A stretch of 64,000 nt of DNA from Lacrimispora saccharolytica (GTDB lineage Bacteria; Bacillota; Clostridia; Lachnospirales; Lachnospiraceae): NCBI GenBank assembly GCA_021531795.1, contig JADYUL010000001.1, positions 62,001 through 126,000 of the forward strand, given 5' to 3'. Shown in pieces: positions 31,010 to 40,633 of the stretch. Positions within the stretch are counted from its first letter, which is position 1, and each line of letters opens with the position of its first letter. A model generated the notes under the pieces. It worked only from the letters and a program-made list of their open reading frames with translations, searched no databases and was not told the DNA's origin. The translations under genes and the position numbers were made by a program.

Positions 31010-32731
31010 ATGTGGTACGAGGAAGCGGTATTTTATCATATATATCCGCTGGGCATGCTTGGTGCACCGAAGGTGAATGATTACACGACGGTGGAGCACA
31101 GGCTGCGTGAACTTGATGACTGGATCGGTCATATAAAAGAGATGGGGTTTAATGCCATCTATATAGGTCCATTGTTTGAGTCGGTGGGTCATGGTTATGA
31201 GACTACGGATTACAGGAAACTTGATTCGAGGCTTGGTGACAATGATGACCTGAAGGCATTTGTGAAGAATTGTCATGACAATGGTATCAGGGTGATATTT
31301 GACGGCGTGTTTAATCATACCGGAAGGGATTTCTTCGCTTTCAGGGATTTGAAAGCAAACAGAGAGAATTCGCGCTACAGAGACTGGTTCTGTAATGTTA
31401 ATTTCTATGGAAACAATGAGTATAACGACGGATTCTCATATGATAACTGGGGCGGATACAATCTGCTTGTGAAACTCAATCAGCGCAATCCCGAGGTGAA
31501 GGACTATATCCTTGATGTAGTAAGATTCTGGGTATCGGAGTTTGATGTGGACGGAATAAGGCTTGATGCTGCGGACGTGCTTGACTTTGATTTCATGAAG
31601 TCTCTTAGAGCACTGGCTGATGTTGTTAAGCCGGAGTTCTGGCTTATGGGTGAAGTTATTCACGGAGATTATTCACGCTGGGTCAATGATTCCACACTTC
31701 ACAGTGTAACCAATTATACTTTGCATAAAGCCCTTTATTCGGGACACAATGAGCACAATTATTTTGAGATAGCCCATACAATCAAGCGTCTGCAGGACAT
31801 GACAGGCGGCAGGGGACTTAACCTCTACAATTTCACGGATAATCATGACGTTGAGAGAATAGCAAGCAAGATTAATAACAAAGCACATCTGTATCCGGTG
31901 CATATCCTTGAATATACTCTGCCCGGAGTTCCGTCTGTGTACTACGGTTCGGAATTCGCAATTGAGGGACGTAAGGAGAAGTACTCCGATGATTCTTTGA
32001 GGCCGAGACTACGGTATGAGGATTACAAGGATGCCATACGTGATAATGAATTTACCGCATTCCTGTCTTTGCTTGGCAAGCTCCGTCTGGGAATCAAGTC
32101 ATTGTCCTACGGTGACTATAGAGAGGTATCACTTACCAACAGACAGTATATGTATACAAGGAATACTTCGGAATATACTGATATTATTGCGGTTAATAAT
32201 GATGAAAATGCAAGTGAGGTATGTGGCAGCGGCATTAGAGACGGTGAGTATATAGAGGTATTAAGCGGTCAGACCATGACGGTGAACGGAGGCTTTGTAA
32301 AGCTTAGCATTCCTGCATGCTACGGTCAGATATGGGTGATGAAGGCTGAATATGATAATAGAAGCGTAGAACTGCCTAAGATTGAGAAGAGTGAAACTAA
32401 GGCAGAGCCATCCGATGAAACCGCTATTAAGCCCTGCAATTGTGAGAATACCGTATCTAGAGAGAATGAGATTAATACAGGCAATGCGGTAAACGAGGCA
32501 GGTATATTAAGCGCAGTTTCTAAGTATGGTCTGGATGACAGGTATGCTTCAATCGACCCGGATGCAATTAATAACAGAAGCGATTACGAGAATATGTCTA
32601 TTGAGGAGCTGCAGGTAGCAATTCTTGAGAAGATGGCTAAGAACGGCCCGGTTAATGAGCAGATGATTAAGACAGTAATGGACAATGTCTATCACGATTC
32701 TCTCTGCAACTGGGTGAAAAGCTTTAGATGA
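31010..32731 (+). CDS. GH13 alpha-amylase-family enzyme (cytoplasmic)
   Basis: 573 residues, no signal peptide. The catalytic barrel is clear: DGVFNH (98-103, region I), GIRLDAA (183-188, nucleophile D186), GEVIHGD (214-220, acid/base E215) and FTDNHD (275-280, transition-state D280). A C-terminal beta domain runs to about 455. The last ~110 residues are a charged linker and a helical tail (SIEELQVAILEKMAKNGPVN) not typical of the family. It acts on alpha-glucans or glucosides; the specificity is not readable. The ATG follows the DUF6020 TAA directly, suggesting coupled expression. Confidence 0.92.
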   Translation: MWYEEAVFYHIYPLGMLGAPKVNDYTTVEHRLRELDDWIGHIKEMGFNAIYIGPLFESVGHGYETTDYRKLDSRLGDNDDLKAFVKNCHDNGIRVIFDGVFNHTGRDFFAFRDLKANRENSRYRDWFCNVNFYGNNEYNDGFSYDNWGGYNLLVKLNQRNPEVKDYILDVVRFWVSEFDVDGIRLDAADVLDFDFMKSLRALADVVKPEFWLMGEVIHGDYSRWVNDSTLHSVTNYTLHKALYSGHNEHNYFEIAHTIKRLQDMTGGRGLNLYNFTDNHDVERIASKINNKAHLYPVHILEYTLPGVPSVYYGSEFAIEGRKEKYSDDSLRPRLRYEDYKDAIRDNEFTAFLSLLGKLRLGIKSLSYGDYREVSLTNRQYMYTRNTSEYTDIIAVNNDENASEVCGSGIRDGEYIEVLSGQTMTVNGGFVKLSIPACYGQIWVMKAEYDNRSVELPKIEKSETKAEPSDETAIKPCNCENTVSRENEINTGNAVNEAGILSAVSKYGLDDRYASIDPDAINNRSDYENMSIEELQVAILEKMAKNGPVNEQMIKTVMDNVYHDSLCNWVKSFR

Positions 32732-32754
32732 GGATTGTATGAAGCTGCAATAAA

Positions 32755-32783
32755 TTGACTTTATTTTTGCACTACATCATAAT
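32755..32783 (+). promoter_or_regulatory. Promoter of thrH
   Basis: TTGACT (32755-32760), a 17-base spacer and CATAAT (32778-32783). Confidence 0.6.
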
Positions 32784-32820
32784 ATAGTTTGATAATTCTG
32801 TAATGACTAAGGAGGATGTT

Positions 32821-33420
32821 ATGAATATAGTATGTTTGGATTTGGAGGGAGTACTGGTACCGGAGATTTGGATTGCCTTTGCCAAGGCTACAGGAATCCC
32901 GGAGCTTGAGAGAACAACAAGAGATGAGCCTGATTATGATAAGCTTATGAAGTTCCGTATCGGAATTCTGAAGGAGCATGGACTGGGATTAAAGGAGATT
33001 CAGGAGACAATAGCGACCATTGATCCCATGGAGGGAGCTAAAGAGTTCTTAGATGAACTCAGAGGTCTGACTCAGGTTGTTATTATCTCTGATACCTTTG
33101 AGCAGTTCGCCAAGCCTCTGATGGAGAAACTTGGTATGCCCACAATCTTCTGTAACACCTTAGAGGTGGCAGAGGATGGAGAGATTACAGGCTTTAAGAT
33201 GAGGTGTGAGAAGAGCAAGCTTACAACTGTAAGAGCACTTCAGAGCTGCGGCTTTGAGACTATTGCAAGCGGTGACAGCTTCAATGATCTTGCAATGATC
33301 GAAGCAAGCAAGGCCGGATTCTTATTTAGAACTACAGATCAGATTAAGGCAGATTATCCCCAGTATCCTGCATATACAACCTATGATGAACTGTTAGCAG
33401 GTATTAAGTCGGTACTGTAA
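32821..33420 (+). CDS. thrH: Bifunctional phosphoserine phosphatase/homoserine phosphotransferase ThrH
   Basis: About 199 residues of the HAD superfamily. CLDLEGVLVPEIWIAFA carries motif I in the ThrH form (DLEG rather than DxDGT), VVIISDTFEQF is motif II and ASGDSFNDLAMI is motif III; the TTRDEPDYDKLMKFR cap region is also specific to ThrH. The known enzyme moves phosphate from phosphoserine to homoserine, a bypass of homoserine kinase. In this window homoserine dehydrogenase is present but no thrB is seen. Start: ATG 32821 is eight bases after AAGGAGG (32809-32815). The ATG at 32803 lies upstream of that site. Confidence 0.92.
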   Translation: MNIVCLDLEGVLVPEIWIAFAKATGIPELERTTRDEPDYDKLMKFRIGILKEHGLGLKEIQETIATIDPMEGAKEFLDELRGLTQVVIISDTFEQFAKPLMEKLGMPTIFCNTLEVAEDGEITGFKMRCEKSKLTTVRALQSCGFETIASGDSFNDLAMIEASKAGFLFRTTDQIKADYPQYPAYTTYDELLAGIKSVL

Positions 33421-33476
33421 TCAAAACAAGGAAGGGAATAGACCCGTTCAATATATGATCGGATTAAACTAAACAA

Positions 33477-34529
33477 ATGAAAAATATATCTATTAGAAAA
33501 TTCTTCCATGAGATATTTATCGATGGACTTAGCGGAATGGCGCTGGGTTTGTTCTCAACTCTTCTTGTCGGAACAATAATGGCCCAGTTAGGTGGACTTA
33601 TCGGTGGTACAACAGGTGCATATATTACTGCGGTAGCCAACATTGCCAAGACGATCACAGGTGCGGGCATCGGTGTCGGTGTTGCGGCCAAGTTCAGACA
33701 GGGTCCGCTTGTTACAGTCTCTGCTGCGGTAGCAGGACTGATCGGAGCTTTTCCGGGAGTGACAGCCATCGAGGGTTACGCACTTGGCAAGCCGGGTGAA
33801 CCTATGGGAGCCTTCGTTGCAGCACTGGTTGCTATTGAAATAGGAAGACTGGTTGCAGGTAAGACACAGATTGATATACTGCTAACACCAATAGTATCAA
33901 TTGTATCCGGCGCAGTTGCCGGTATTTTTGTCGGACCTCCGATTTCGGTCTTCATGACCTGGATTGGAGAACTTGTTAACTTCAATGTGGAGGCTCATCC
34001 TTTTGTAGGAGGAATAGTTGTTTCGGTTCTTATGGGTATGATTCTCACTCTTCCCATTAGTTCTGCAGCCATTGGTATATCAATGGGTATATCAGGACTT
34101 GCAGCCGGTGCGGCTACAGTCGGATGCTGCTGTCAGATGGTTGGATTTGCGGTTGCCAGTTACAAAGAGAACAAGGTTGGTGGTCTCATAGCTCAGGGTA
34201 TCGGTACATCCATGCTTCAGATTCCGAATATAATCAAGAATCCTCTCATATGGATTCCGTCAATACTGTCATCTGCAATCTTAGGTCCGTTATCATCATG
34301 CATTCTCAAAATGACAAGCTCGCCGGTGGGAAGCGGTATGGGCTCCTGCGGACTTGTCGGACAGATTGCGGTTATTCAGACTATGAGCGCCACAACGGAT
34401 GTCACACTTGTTGTGCTTGAGATCCTTCTCATGCACTTTGTTCTTCCGGGATTCCTTACATATGTGATTGCAAGATTTATGTACAGACATAAATTTATCA
34501 AGAACGGTGATATGAAGCTCGAGGTATAA
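33477..34529 (+). CDS. PTS-type sugar transporter subunit IIC-like membrane protein (orphan)
   Basis: 350 residues with about ten hydrophobic segments rich in Gly and Ala. The opening FFHEIFIDGLSGMALGLFST and the repeated G-rich helices (LIGGTTGAYITAVANIAKTI, then GAGIGVGVAAKFRQGPLVTV) match the PTS_EIIC_2 family. The typical PTS IIA and IIB partners are missing here, so it may act with proteins encoded elsewhere, or not be a sugar PTS at all. It is followed after three bases by the NAD synthetase gene. Confidence 0.8.
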   Translation: MKNISIRKFFHEIFIDGLSGMALGLFSTLLVGTIMAQLGGLIGGTTGAYITAVANIAKTITGAGIGVGVAAKFRQGPLVTVSAAVAGLIGAFPGVTAIEGYALGKPGEPMGAFVAALVAIEIGRLVAGKTQIDILLTPIVSIVSGAVAGIFVGPPISVFMTWIGELVNFNVEAHPFVGGIVVSVLMGMILTLPISSAAIGISMGISGLAAGAATVGCCCQMVGFAVASYKENKVGGLIAQGIGTSMLQIPNIIKNPLIWIPSILSSAILGPLSSCILKMTSSPVGSGMGSCGLVGQIAVIQTMSATTDVTLVVLEILLMHFVLPGFLTYVIARFMYRHKFIKNGDMKLEV

Positions 34530-34532
34530 TTC

Positions 34533-36437
34533 ATGAACAAATTTGGATATGTCTTAGTCGGTACAGCCGCTTTTCCGGTAAAAGTGGCCGCACCGGATTA
34601 CAATGCAGATAAGATTATAGATATGGCAGCCAAAGCCGATAAGGAGGACATGGACATACTGGTCTTCCAGGAGCTTACGCTCACAGGCTACACCTGTGCA
34701 GATCTGTTTCTTCACAGTAATCTCAGGAAGAAGACAGAGGCAGCTGTTAACAAGATACTTGAGGGTACCAAAGATATTGATACCCTTCTTGTAGTCGGTA
34801 TGCCGCTTTATACAGAGGGTGAACTCTATAACTGTGCAGCCTTCATATTCCGCGGCAAACTGCTTGGTCTGGTACCCAAGATATATATCCCGAATTACAA
34901 CGAATTCTATGAGAAGAGATGGTTCATGTCAGGTGCAGGTGTTGACAGAGAGGTCCGCTTGGGCGATCATTCGGTTCCTCTTTCCGGCCGTATTCAGGTG
35001 ATCATGGACAACGGTGCCAGAGTTGCGGCAGAGGTTTGTGAGGATCTGTGGGTCAACATGCCACCCAGCAGCGAGCATACGATCAACGGCGCCAATATTA
35101 TCGTCAATCCTTCGGCAAGCGATGCAGTGATCGGCAAGAAGAAATACAGAACAAAGCTTGTTACAGGTCAGTCAGCCCGCTGTATCTGTGGCTATGTCTA
35201 TGCTTCTGCGGGAGCAGGTGAGTCAAGTACCGATCTGGTATTTGACGGTCACCAGATCATTGCAGAATGCGGCAAGGTTATAAAGGATGTGAATAAGCAG
35301 TCGGAGGGAATAACCTGCGGACTTATTGACGTTGAAAAGATTGATAATGACAGGGTGAGATTCAACAGTGCACTCTATGCTGCCAATAAGACAGAATACA
35401 GAAAGATATATGTAAGTCAGGTAAGAGAGCACAGCCACTTCCCGACAAAGGTTAATCCTTATCCCTTCGTGCCGGCAGACAGAGGCGACAGGATGGCAAG
35501 ATGTGAGGAGATTCTTGACATACAGGCAGCAGGTCTTGCTGAGAGACTCGGCAAAATCGGCAATCCCAAAGCAGTAATAGGTATTTCAGGTGGCCTTGAC
35601 AGTACACTGGCACTTCTGGTTATCGTCAAGGCGTTTAGACGTATAAACCGGCCAAACAGTGATATTGTTGCAATAACAATGCCGGGCTTTGGCACCACTG
35701 ACAGAACAAAGAACAATTCCACGAAGCTCATGGAACTGCTTGGAGTAGACAGCAGGGAAATCAGCATAAGAGAGGCTGCAACCCTTCATATGAAGGACAT
35801 CGGTCAGCCTACAGATAAATTCGACATTACTTATGAGAATATTCAGGCCAGAGAGCGCACCCAGATACTGATGGATGTAGCCAACATGGTGGGAGGAGTT
35901 GTTGTCGGAACAGGCGACCTCTCCGAACTCTGTCTTGGCTGGTGTACTTACAACGCAGACCATATGAGCATGTACGGTGTTAATGCATCAGTTCCCAAGA
36001 CTCTGGTAAGATATATCATCGAGTCCTTCGCACTTCTCTATGAGGACTCCGATAAGGAAAAAGAGCAGGCAATTAAGGCAGTCCTCCTCGATATCTGTGA
36101 TACACCTATATCACCGGAGCTTCTGCCTGTAGATGAGAACGGTAACATGACCCAGAAGACGGAGAGCACCATCGGCAAGTATGACCTGCACGATTTCTTC
36201 ATATATCACCTGCTTCGAAACGGATTTGATATGGAAAAGATAAGAGAGCTGGCATACGTAGCATTTGAGGGAATCGCAACCAAAGAAGAAGTGGATGACA
36301 CACTAGGCATATTCAGGCGACGTTTCTACTCACAGCAGTTCAAGCGCTCGTGTCTCCCAGACGGACCAAAGGTCGGCAGTGTATGCATCTCCCCGAGGGG
36401 CGACCTTCGCATGCCCTCGGATGTATCGTATTACTAA
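34533..36437 (+). CDS. nadE: Glutamine-dependent NAD(+) synthetase
   Basis: 634 residues: an N-terminal nitrilase-type glutaminase domain ([15 protein letters not shown] near 46-60 with the catalytic Glu; [10 protein letters not shown] about 165-175 with the catalytic Cys) followed by the C-terminal NAD synthetase domain with the P-loop-like [10 protein letters not shown] (about 350-359) and [20 protein letters not shown]. It amidates nicotinate adenine dinucleotide with glutamine. The C-terminus shows the [10 protein letters not shown] segment typical of the long bacterial form. No strong ribosome site other than GCTCGAGG; spacing suggests coupling to the IIC-like gene. Confidence 0.96.
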   Translation: MNKFGYVLVGTAAFPVKVAAPDYNADKIIDMAAKADKEDMDILVFQELTLTGYTCADLFLHSNLRKKTEAAVNKILEGTKDIDTLLVVGMPLYTEGELYNCAAFIFRGKLLGLVPKIYIPNYNEFYEKRWFMSGAGVDREVRLGDHSVPLSGRIQVIMDNGARVAAEVCEDLWVNMPPSSEHTINGANIIVNPSASDAVIGKKKYRTKLVTGQSARCICGYVYASAGAGESSTDLVFDGHQIIAECGKVIKDVNKQSEGITCGLIDVEKIDNDRVRFNSALYAANKTEYRKIYVSQVREHSHFPTKVNPYPFVPADRGDRMARCEEILDIQAAGLAERLGKIGNPKAVIGISGGLDSTLALLVIVKAFRRINRPNSDIVAITMPGFGTTDRTKNNSTKLMELLGVDSREISIREAATLHMKDIGQPTDKFDITYENIQARERTQILMDVANMVGGVVVGTGDLSELCLGWCTYNADHMSMYGVNASVPKTLVRYIIESFALLYEDSDKEKEQAIKAVLLDICDTPISPELLPVDENGNMTQKTESTIGKYDLHDFFIYHLLRNGFDMEKIRELAYVAFEGIATKEEVDDTLGIFRRRFYSQQFKRSCLPDGPKVGSVCISPRGDLRMPSDVSYY

Positions 36438-36517
36438 ATACTGATACTATTATGTGGATGATGCGTAAAATATGTGATACACTAGTGAGTGGAACACAAT
36501 CAAACTTTGAGGTATAT

Positions 36518-38074
36518 ATGAGAAAAGCAGTAGTAATCGGCGCCGGTCCTGCGGGACTGACAGCCGCATATGAATTGGTTGATAAGGCAGAGGATATTGA
36601 GGTAATTGTCCTTGAAGAGAGCGAACATATGGGAGGTATATCCAAGACGGTGAACTACAAGGGCAACCGTATGGATATGGGTGGCCACAGGTTCTTCTCG
36701 AAGGTGGACGAGGTCAACGAATGGTGGGATATGATGCTGCCAATGCAGGGAAGTCCCGCTTCGGATTATAAGACCCTGGGAATAACTGTTCCTCTGAAGG
36801 AGAATGGTCCGGACCCTGAGAAGGTGGATGAGACCATGCTTATGAGACAGAGAGTATCAAGAATCTTCTATAATAAGAAGTTTTTTGATTATCCGATCTC
36901 ACTTAAGCCCGAGACCTTTACCAATATGGGGCTACTTACAACCATTCAGGTGGGATTCTCATATCTGGCAAGCGTGTTCCATAAGAGAGAAGAGAAGTCC
37001 TTAGAGGATTTCTATATCAACAGATTCGGTAAGAAGTTATACAGCATGTTCTTTGAAAGATATACTGAGAATCTGTGGGGCAGACATCCAAGCGTTATTG
37101 CTCCTGACTGGGGCAGTCAGAGAGTGAAGGGTCTGTCCATTGCCGCAATTCTTAAGGATATGTTTTCTAAGCTTCTGCCGGGTAAGAAGAACCGCAAGGT
37201 TGAAACCTCGCTTATTGAGGAATTCAAATACCCAAAGCTTGGTCCGGGAGAACTGTGGGACGTTACGGCAGCTAAGGTTATCTCAAAGGGCGGCAAGATA
37301 CTGAAGAATCATAAGGTAGTAAGATTAGTTAAGGATGAGAACAACCATATTAAGGAAGTGGTATGCACGACTCCTGAGGGAGAGGTTAGCTTCGAGGCAG
37401 ACATTGTGATATCTTCGATGCCTGTTAAGGACCTCGTAGCCGGTATGAATGATGTACCGGAGGATATGAGGACTATAGCTGAAGGTCTTCCTTACAGAGA
37501 TTATCTGACACTTGGCGTGCTCGTTCCGAAACTGCTGCTTAATAATAAGACAAAGCATAAAACAATTGGAAATATTATTCCTGATAACTGGGTATATGTT
37601 CATGACAGAGGTATCCATATGGGAAGATTCCAGATATACAATAACTGGTCACCCTATATGGTTAAGGACCTTGAGAACACCGTATGGGTGGGTCTTGAAT
37701 ACTTCTGCTATGAGAATGACGAATGGTGGAATATGAGCGAGGATGAGTTTGCTAAGTTCGCCATTGAGGATATGGTCAAGCTCGGACTTATTGACAGTGC
37801 TGACAGTGTGCTTGATTATCATGAGGAGAAGGTGAAGAAGGCTTATCCCGCATACTTTGATACATATGAGAGGATGGATGAGCTTACGGCATATCTTAAC
37901 ACCATTGATAATCTGTATTGTGTAGGACGTAACGGTCAGCACAGATACAACAATCTTGATCATTCTATGTGTACAAGCTTTGAGACAGTGAAAAACATTT
38001 TGTCAGGAAGAACGGATAAGAGCAATATCTGGTCTGTCAATACAGAGACAGAGTATCATGAGAGCAAGTCATAG
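36518..38074 (+). CDS. FAD-dependent amine-oxidase-like oxidoreductase
   Basis: 518 residues. The N-terminus [16 protein letters not shown] is a dinucleotide-binding GxGxxG motif, and [16 protein letters not shown] plus [16 protein letters not shown] are seen in the FAD-dependent NAD(P)-binding proteins of the phytoene desaturase/UDP-galactopyranose mutase-like group. Function unknown; bacterial homologues often sit with polysaccharide genes. Start: an ATG at 36350 would overlap nadE by 88 bases and add an unrelated N-terminus. ATG 36518, five bases after TGAGG, begins at the Rossmann motif and is chosen. Confidence 0.9.
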   Translation: MRKAVVIGAGPAGLTAAYELVDKAEDIEVIVLEESEHMGGISKTVNYKGNRMDMGGHRFFSKVDEVNEWWDMMLPMQGSPASDYKTLGITVPLKENGPDPEKVDETMLMRQRVSRIFYNKKFFDYPISLKPETFTNMGLLTTIQVGFSYLASVFHKREEKSLEDFYINRFGKKLYSMFFERYTENLWGRHPSVIAPDWGSQRVKGLSIAAILKDMFSKLLPGKKNRKVETSLIEEFKYPKLGPGELWDVTAAKVISKGGKILKNHKVVRLVKDENNHIKEVVCTTPEGEVSFEADIVISSMPVKDLVAGMNDVPEDMRTIAEGLPYRDYLTLGVLVPKLLLNNKTKHKTIGNIIPDNWVYVHDRGIHMGRFQIYNNWSPYMVKDLENTVWVGLEYFCYENDEWWNMSEDEFAKFAIEDMVKLGLIDSADSVLDYHEEKVKKAYPAYFDTYERMDELTAYLNTIDNLYCVGRNGQHRYNNLDHSMCTSFETVKNILSGRTDKSNIWSVNTETEYHESKS

Positions 38075-38083
38075 TTATTATTA

Positions 38084-38115
38084 TTTCCGATGCATTTATG
38101 CATCGGAAATTTTTT
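38084..38115 (+). terminator. Terminator after the FAD oxidoreductase gene
   Basis: TTTCCGATGCAT (38084-38095) pairs with ATGCATCGGAAA (38098-38109), followed by TTTTTT. The innermost bases would be unpaired in practice. Confidence 0.85.
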
Positions 38116-38125
38116 GGTGAAAAAT

Positions 38126-39505
38126 ATGGCAAAGATGACAGCAAAAAAATATGAAATGGATATGTGTAACGGACCGCTCCTTAAGCAGATCCTAATATTC
38201 ACCATGCCGCTTATGGCATCGGGAATACTCCAGCTACTATTTAATGCAGCAGATATGGTTGTGGCGGGAAGATATGCAGGAAGTACTGCGCTTGGCGCGG
38301 TCGGAGCAACTTCGTCACTGATCAACCTGATAATCAATGTATTCATGGGGCTGTCGGTAGGAGCGAATGTTGTAATTGCGCACTTCTATGGTGCCAATTC
38401 CAAGTCCGATGTCTTCGAGACGGTGCATACTGCCATTGCGATGGCAGGTGTCTGCGGGGTGTTCCTGCTTGTATTGGGCTTCTTCGTATCGGAACCGGCA
38501 CTTATTATGATGGATACGCCTGCGGAGATTCTGCCGTATTCGACCAGGTATATGCAGGTATACTTCATCGGTGTGCCCATGATGCTGCTCTATAACTTCG
38601 GAGCCGCAATACTCAGAGCTGTCGGTGACACTCAAAGACCGCTCTTTTTCCTGATCATTGCAGGTATTATCAATGTTATACTCAATGTATTCTTTGTGAA
38701 ATATTTAGGTCTTGGAGTCGTGGGTGTGGCTCTGGCTACGGTGATATCGGAGGCGATAAGTGCAGTTTTGGTCCTCAGAGCACTTATTATGAACGATGGA
38801 ATAGTTAAGTTAAACTTAAGAAGCATAAGAATATACAGGGACAAGGCATCAAGAATAGCAAGGATCGGGCTTCCGGCAGGCTTCCAGGGAGCCATCTTCT
38901 CCATATCCAACGTGCTTATCCAGTCGTCGGTCAATTCGTTCGGAGCAGTTGCGGTAGCGGGCAACACGGCATCCATGAGCTTAGAGGGCTTCGTATACAA
39001 TGCGATGAACTCGTTCCATCAGACCGCTGTAAGCTTCACGGGACAGAATATGGGTGCAAGAAAGTATGACAGAGTGAAGCGAATCGCTTGGCAGTGCATG
39101 CTCTGTGCAGTTGCGACCGGAATGATCCTGGGCGGAAGCTGTAGCATCTTCGCAAAGTCCCTGCTGTCCTTATACAACAGTGAACCCGAGGTTATCGGTT
39201 TCGGTCAGCGAAGGATCATAATCATCATGTCAACCTATTATCTGTGTGGTATCATGGATGCCATTGTAGGAGTGCTTCGCGGCATGGGCTATTCCATCAT
39301 GCCCATGATTGTGTCCCTGCTTGGTGCCTGTGCCTTCAGGATCGTGTGGATATACACAGTATTTGCGGCAAATCCAACACCGGAGTGTCTCTACATCTCA
39401 TACCCCATATCCTGGGCAATCACCTTCCTCGTTCATCTGTGCTGCTATTTTACAATTGCCCGTAAACGGTTAAAAACGCGGGAACTGACTTCTGCTTCAC
39501 TCTGA
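38126..39505 (+). CDS. MATE-family efflux transporter
   Basis: 459 residues with twelve predicted helices in two related halves. The N-terminal MDMCNGPLLKQILIFTMPLM and ASGILQLLFNAADMVVAGRY are the first-half MATE signatures; the second half has GLPAGFQGAIFSISNVLIQS. It exports cationic compounds, or possibly other metabolites, using Na+ or H+. An ATG at 38090 lies inside the upstream terminator and adds 12 unrelated residues, so ATG 38126 is chosen; no strong Shine-Dalgarno is seen. The substrate is not predictable. Confidence 0.94.
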   Translation: MAKMTAKKYEMDMCNGPLLKQILIFTMPLMASGILQLLFNAADMVVAGRYAGSTALGAVGATSSLINLIINVFMGLSVGANVVIAHFYGANSKSDVFETVHTAIAMAGVCGVFLLVLGFFVSEPALIMMDTPAEILPYSTRYMQVYFIGVPMMLLYNFGAAILRAVGDTQRPLFFLIIAGIINVILNVFFVKYLGLGVVGVALATVISEAISAVLVLRALIMNDGIVKLNLRSIRIYRDKASRIARIGLPAGFQGAIFSISNVLIQSSVNSFGAVAVAGNTASMSLEGFVYNAMNSFHQTAVSFTGQNMGARKYDRVKRIAWQCMLCAVATGMILGGSCSIFAKSLLSLYNSEPEVIGFGQRRIIIIMSTYYLCGIMDAIVGVLRGMGYSIMPMIVSLLGACAFRIVWIYTVFAANPTPECLYISYPISWAITFLVHLCCYFTIARKRLKTRELTSASL

Positions 39506-39520
39506 TAACAAGATAAATAA

Positions 39521-39549
39521 TTGTCTTGAGAGTCAAAATGAGATATAAT
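39521..39549 (+). promoter_or_regulatory. Promoter of the ABC importer operon
   Basis: TTGTCT (39521-39526), a 17-base spacer and TATAAT (39544-39549). The transcript leader before the ATG at 39594 would be about 38 bases, too short for a T-box or other riboswitch. Confidence 0.75.
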
Positions 39550-39593
39550 GCCTTTAGTTGTGGGACAAACCCGCGACAGAGAGGAGAAATATT

Positions 39594-40622
39594 ATGAAGA
39601 AGAAAATGTTATCCATGGTGCTTGCCATGGCAATGGCGCTTTCACTTACTGCTTGTGGAAGCAATGAAGCAGCTGATGCTTCTTCGGAGTATGTAGTCGG
39701 TATCTGCAATTATGTAGATGATGCGTCACTTAATCAGATTTGTGACAATATTCAGAACAGACTTGCCGAGATCGGAACAGAGAAGGGAGTTACCTTTACG
39801 GTAAAATATGATAACTGTATGGCTGATGCCAATGTAATGGAGCAGATCATATCAGACTTTATTGCAGATGATGTTGATCTTATGGTAGGTGTTGCAACAC
39901 CTGTTGCAATGGCTATGCAGGCTGATACAGAGGATAATCAGATTCCCGTAATTTTCGCAGCGGTATCTGATCCGCTTGCCACAGGCGTTGTTGAGAGCCT
40001 TGAAGCTCCCGGCGCCAATGTAACAGGAACATCTGACTTCCTTGATACAACAGCGGTTATGAATCTTATCTTTGCTGCTAATCCTGAGGCAGACAAGATC
40101 GGTCTGTTATATGACCTTGGACAGGATGCTTCAACAACAGCCATCAATGATGCCAAGGCTTATCTTGATGCCAAGAATATTGAATATGTTGAGAGAACGG
40201 GTACCACAGTTGATGAAGTAAGTCTTGCTGCAGATGCATTGATTGCAGATGAGGTTGATGCTATTTTTACACCATCTGACAATACTATCATGCAGGCAGA
40301 GCTTACAATATATGAGAAGCTTGCCGATGCGGGAATTCCTCATTACACAGGTGCCGATTCGTTCGCGCTTAACGGAGCTTTCTTAGGATATGGCGTTGAC
40401 TATGCCAACCTTGGTGTTGAGACGGCCAATATGATTGCAGAGGTGCTTCTGGATGGCAAGGAGCCTGCAACACTTCCCGTTAAGACTTTTGATAACGGTA
40501 CAGCTACCATTAATACAGAGGTTTGTGAGAAACTTGGACTTGACTATGCTACAATAAGTGAGACATTTGCACCTTACTGTACACAGGTTAAGGAAATCCA
40601 GACAGCCGAAAGCTTTGAATAA
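39594..40622 (+). CDS. ABC transporter substrate-binding lipoprotein (TrpX/DUF534 type)
   Basis: About 342 residues. Signal peptide MKKKMLSMVLAMAMALSLTA with lipobox LTAC. The mature protein reads VGICNYVDDASLNQICDNIQ near the start and IPVIFAAVSDPLATGVVESL in the middle, matching ABC substrate-binding proteins of the PF04392 family, in which relatives bind tryptophan or similar ligands. It is anchored outside the membrane and delivers ligand to the permease encoded next. GAGAGGAG seven bases upstream of ATG 39594 supports this start over an ATG at 39558. Confidence 0.92.
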   Translation: MKKKMLSMVLAMAMALSLTACGSNEAADASSEYVVGICNYVDDASLNQICDNIQNRLAEIGTEKGVTFTVKYDNCMADANVMEQIISDFIADDVDLMVGVATPVAMAMQADTEDNQIPVIFAAVSDPLATGVVESLEAPGANVTGTSDFLDTTAVMNLIFAANPEADKIGLLYDLGQDASTTAINDAKAYLDAKNIEYVERTGTTVDEVSLAADALIADEVDAIFTPSDNTIMQAELTIYEKLADAGIPHYTGADSFALNGAFLGYGVDYANLGVETANMIAEVLLDGKEPATLPVKTFDNGTATINTEVCEKLGLDYATISETFAPYCTQVKEIQTAESFE

Positions 40623-40633
40623 AGAGGTTAATG

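Noticed and set aside
36350..36517. Extended N-terminus for the FAD oxidoreductase
   Set aside because: It overlaps nadE and gives an unrelated 56-residue extension before the Rossmann motif; ATG 36518 has a good ribosome site.
39550..39593. T-box or tryptophan leader before the ABC importer
   Set aside because: The leader is about 40 bases long, too short to hold a T-box.
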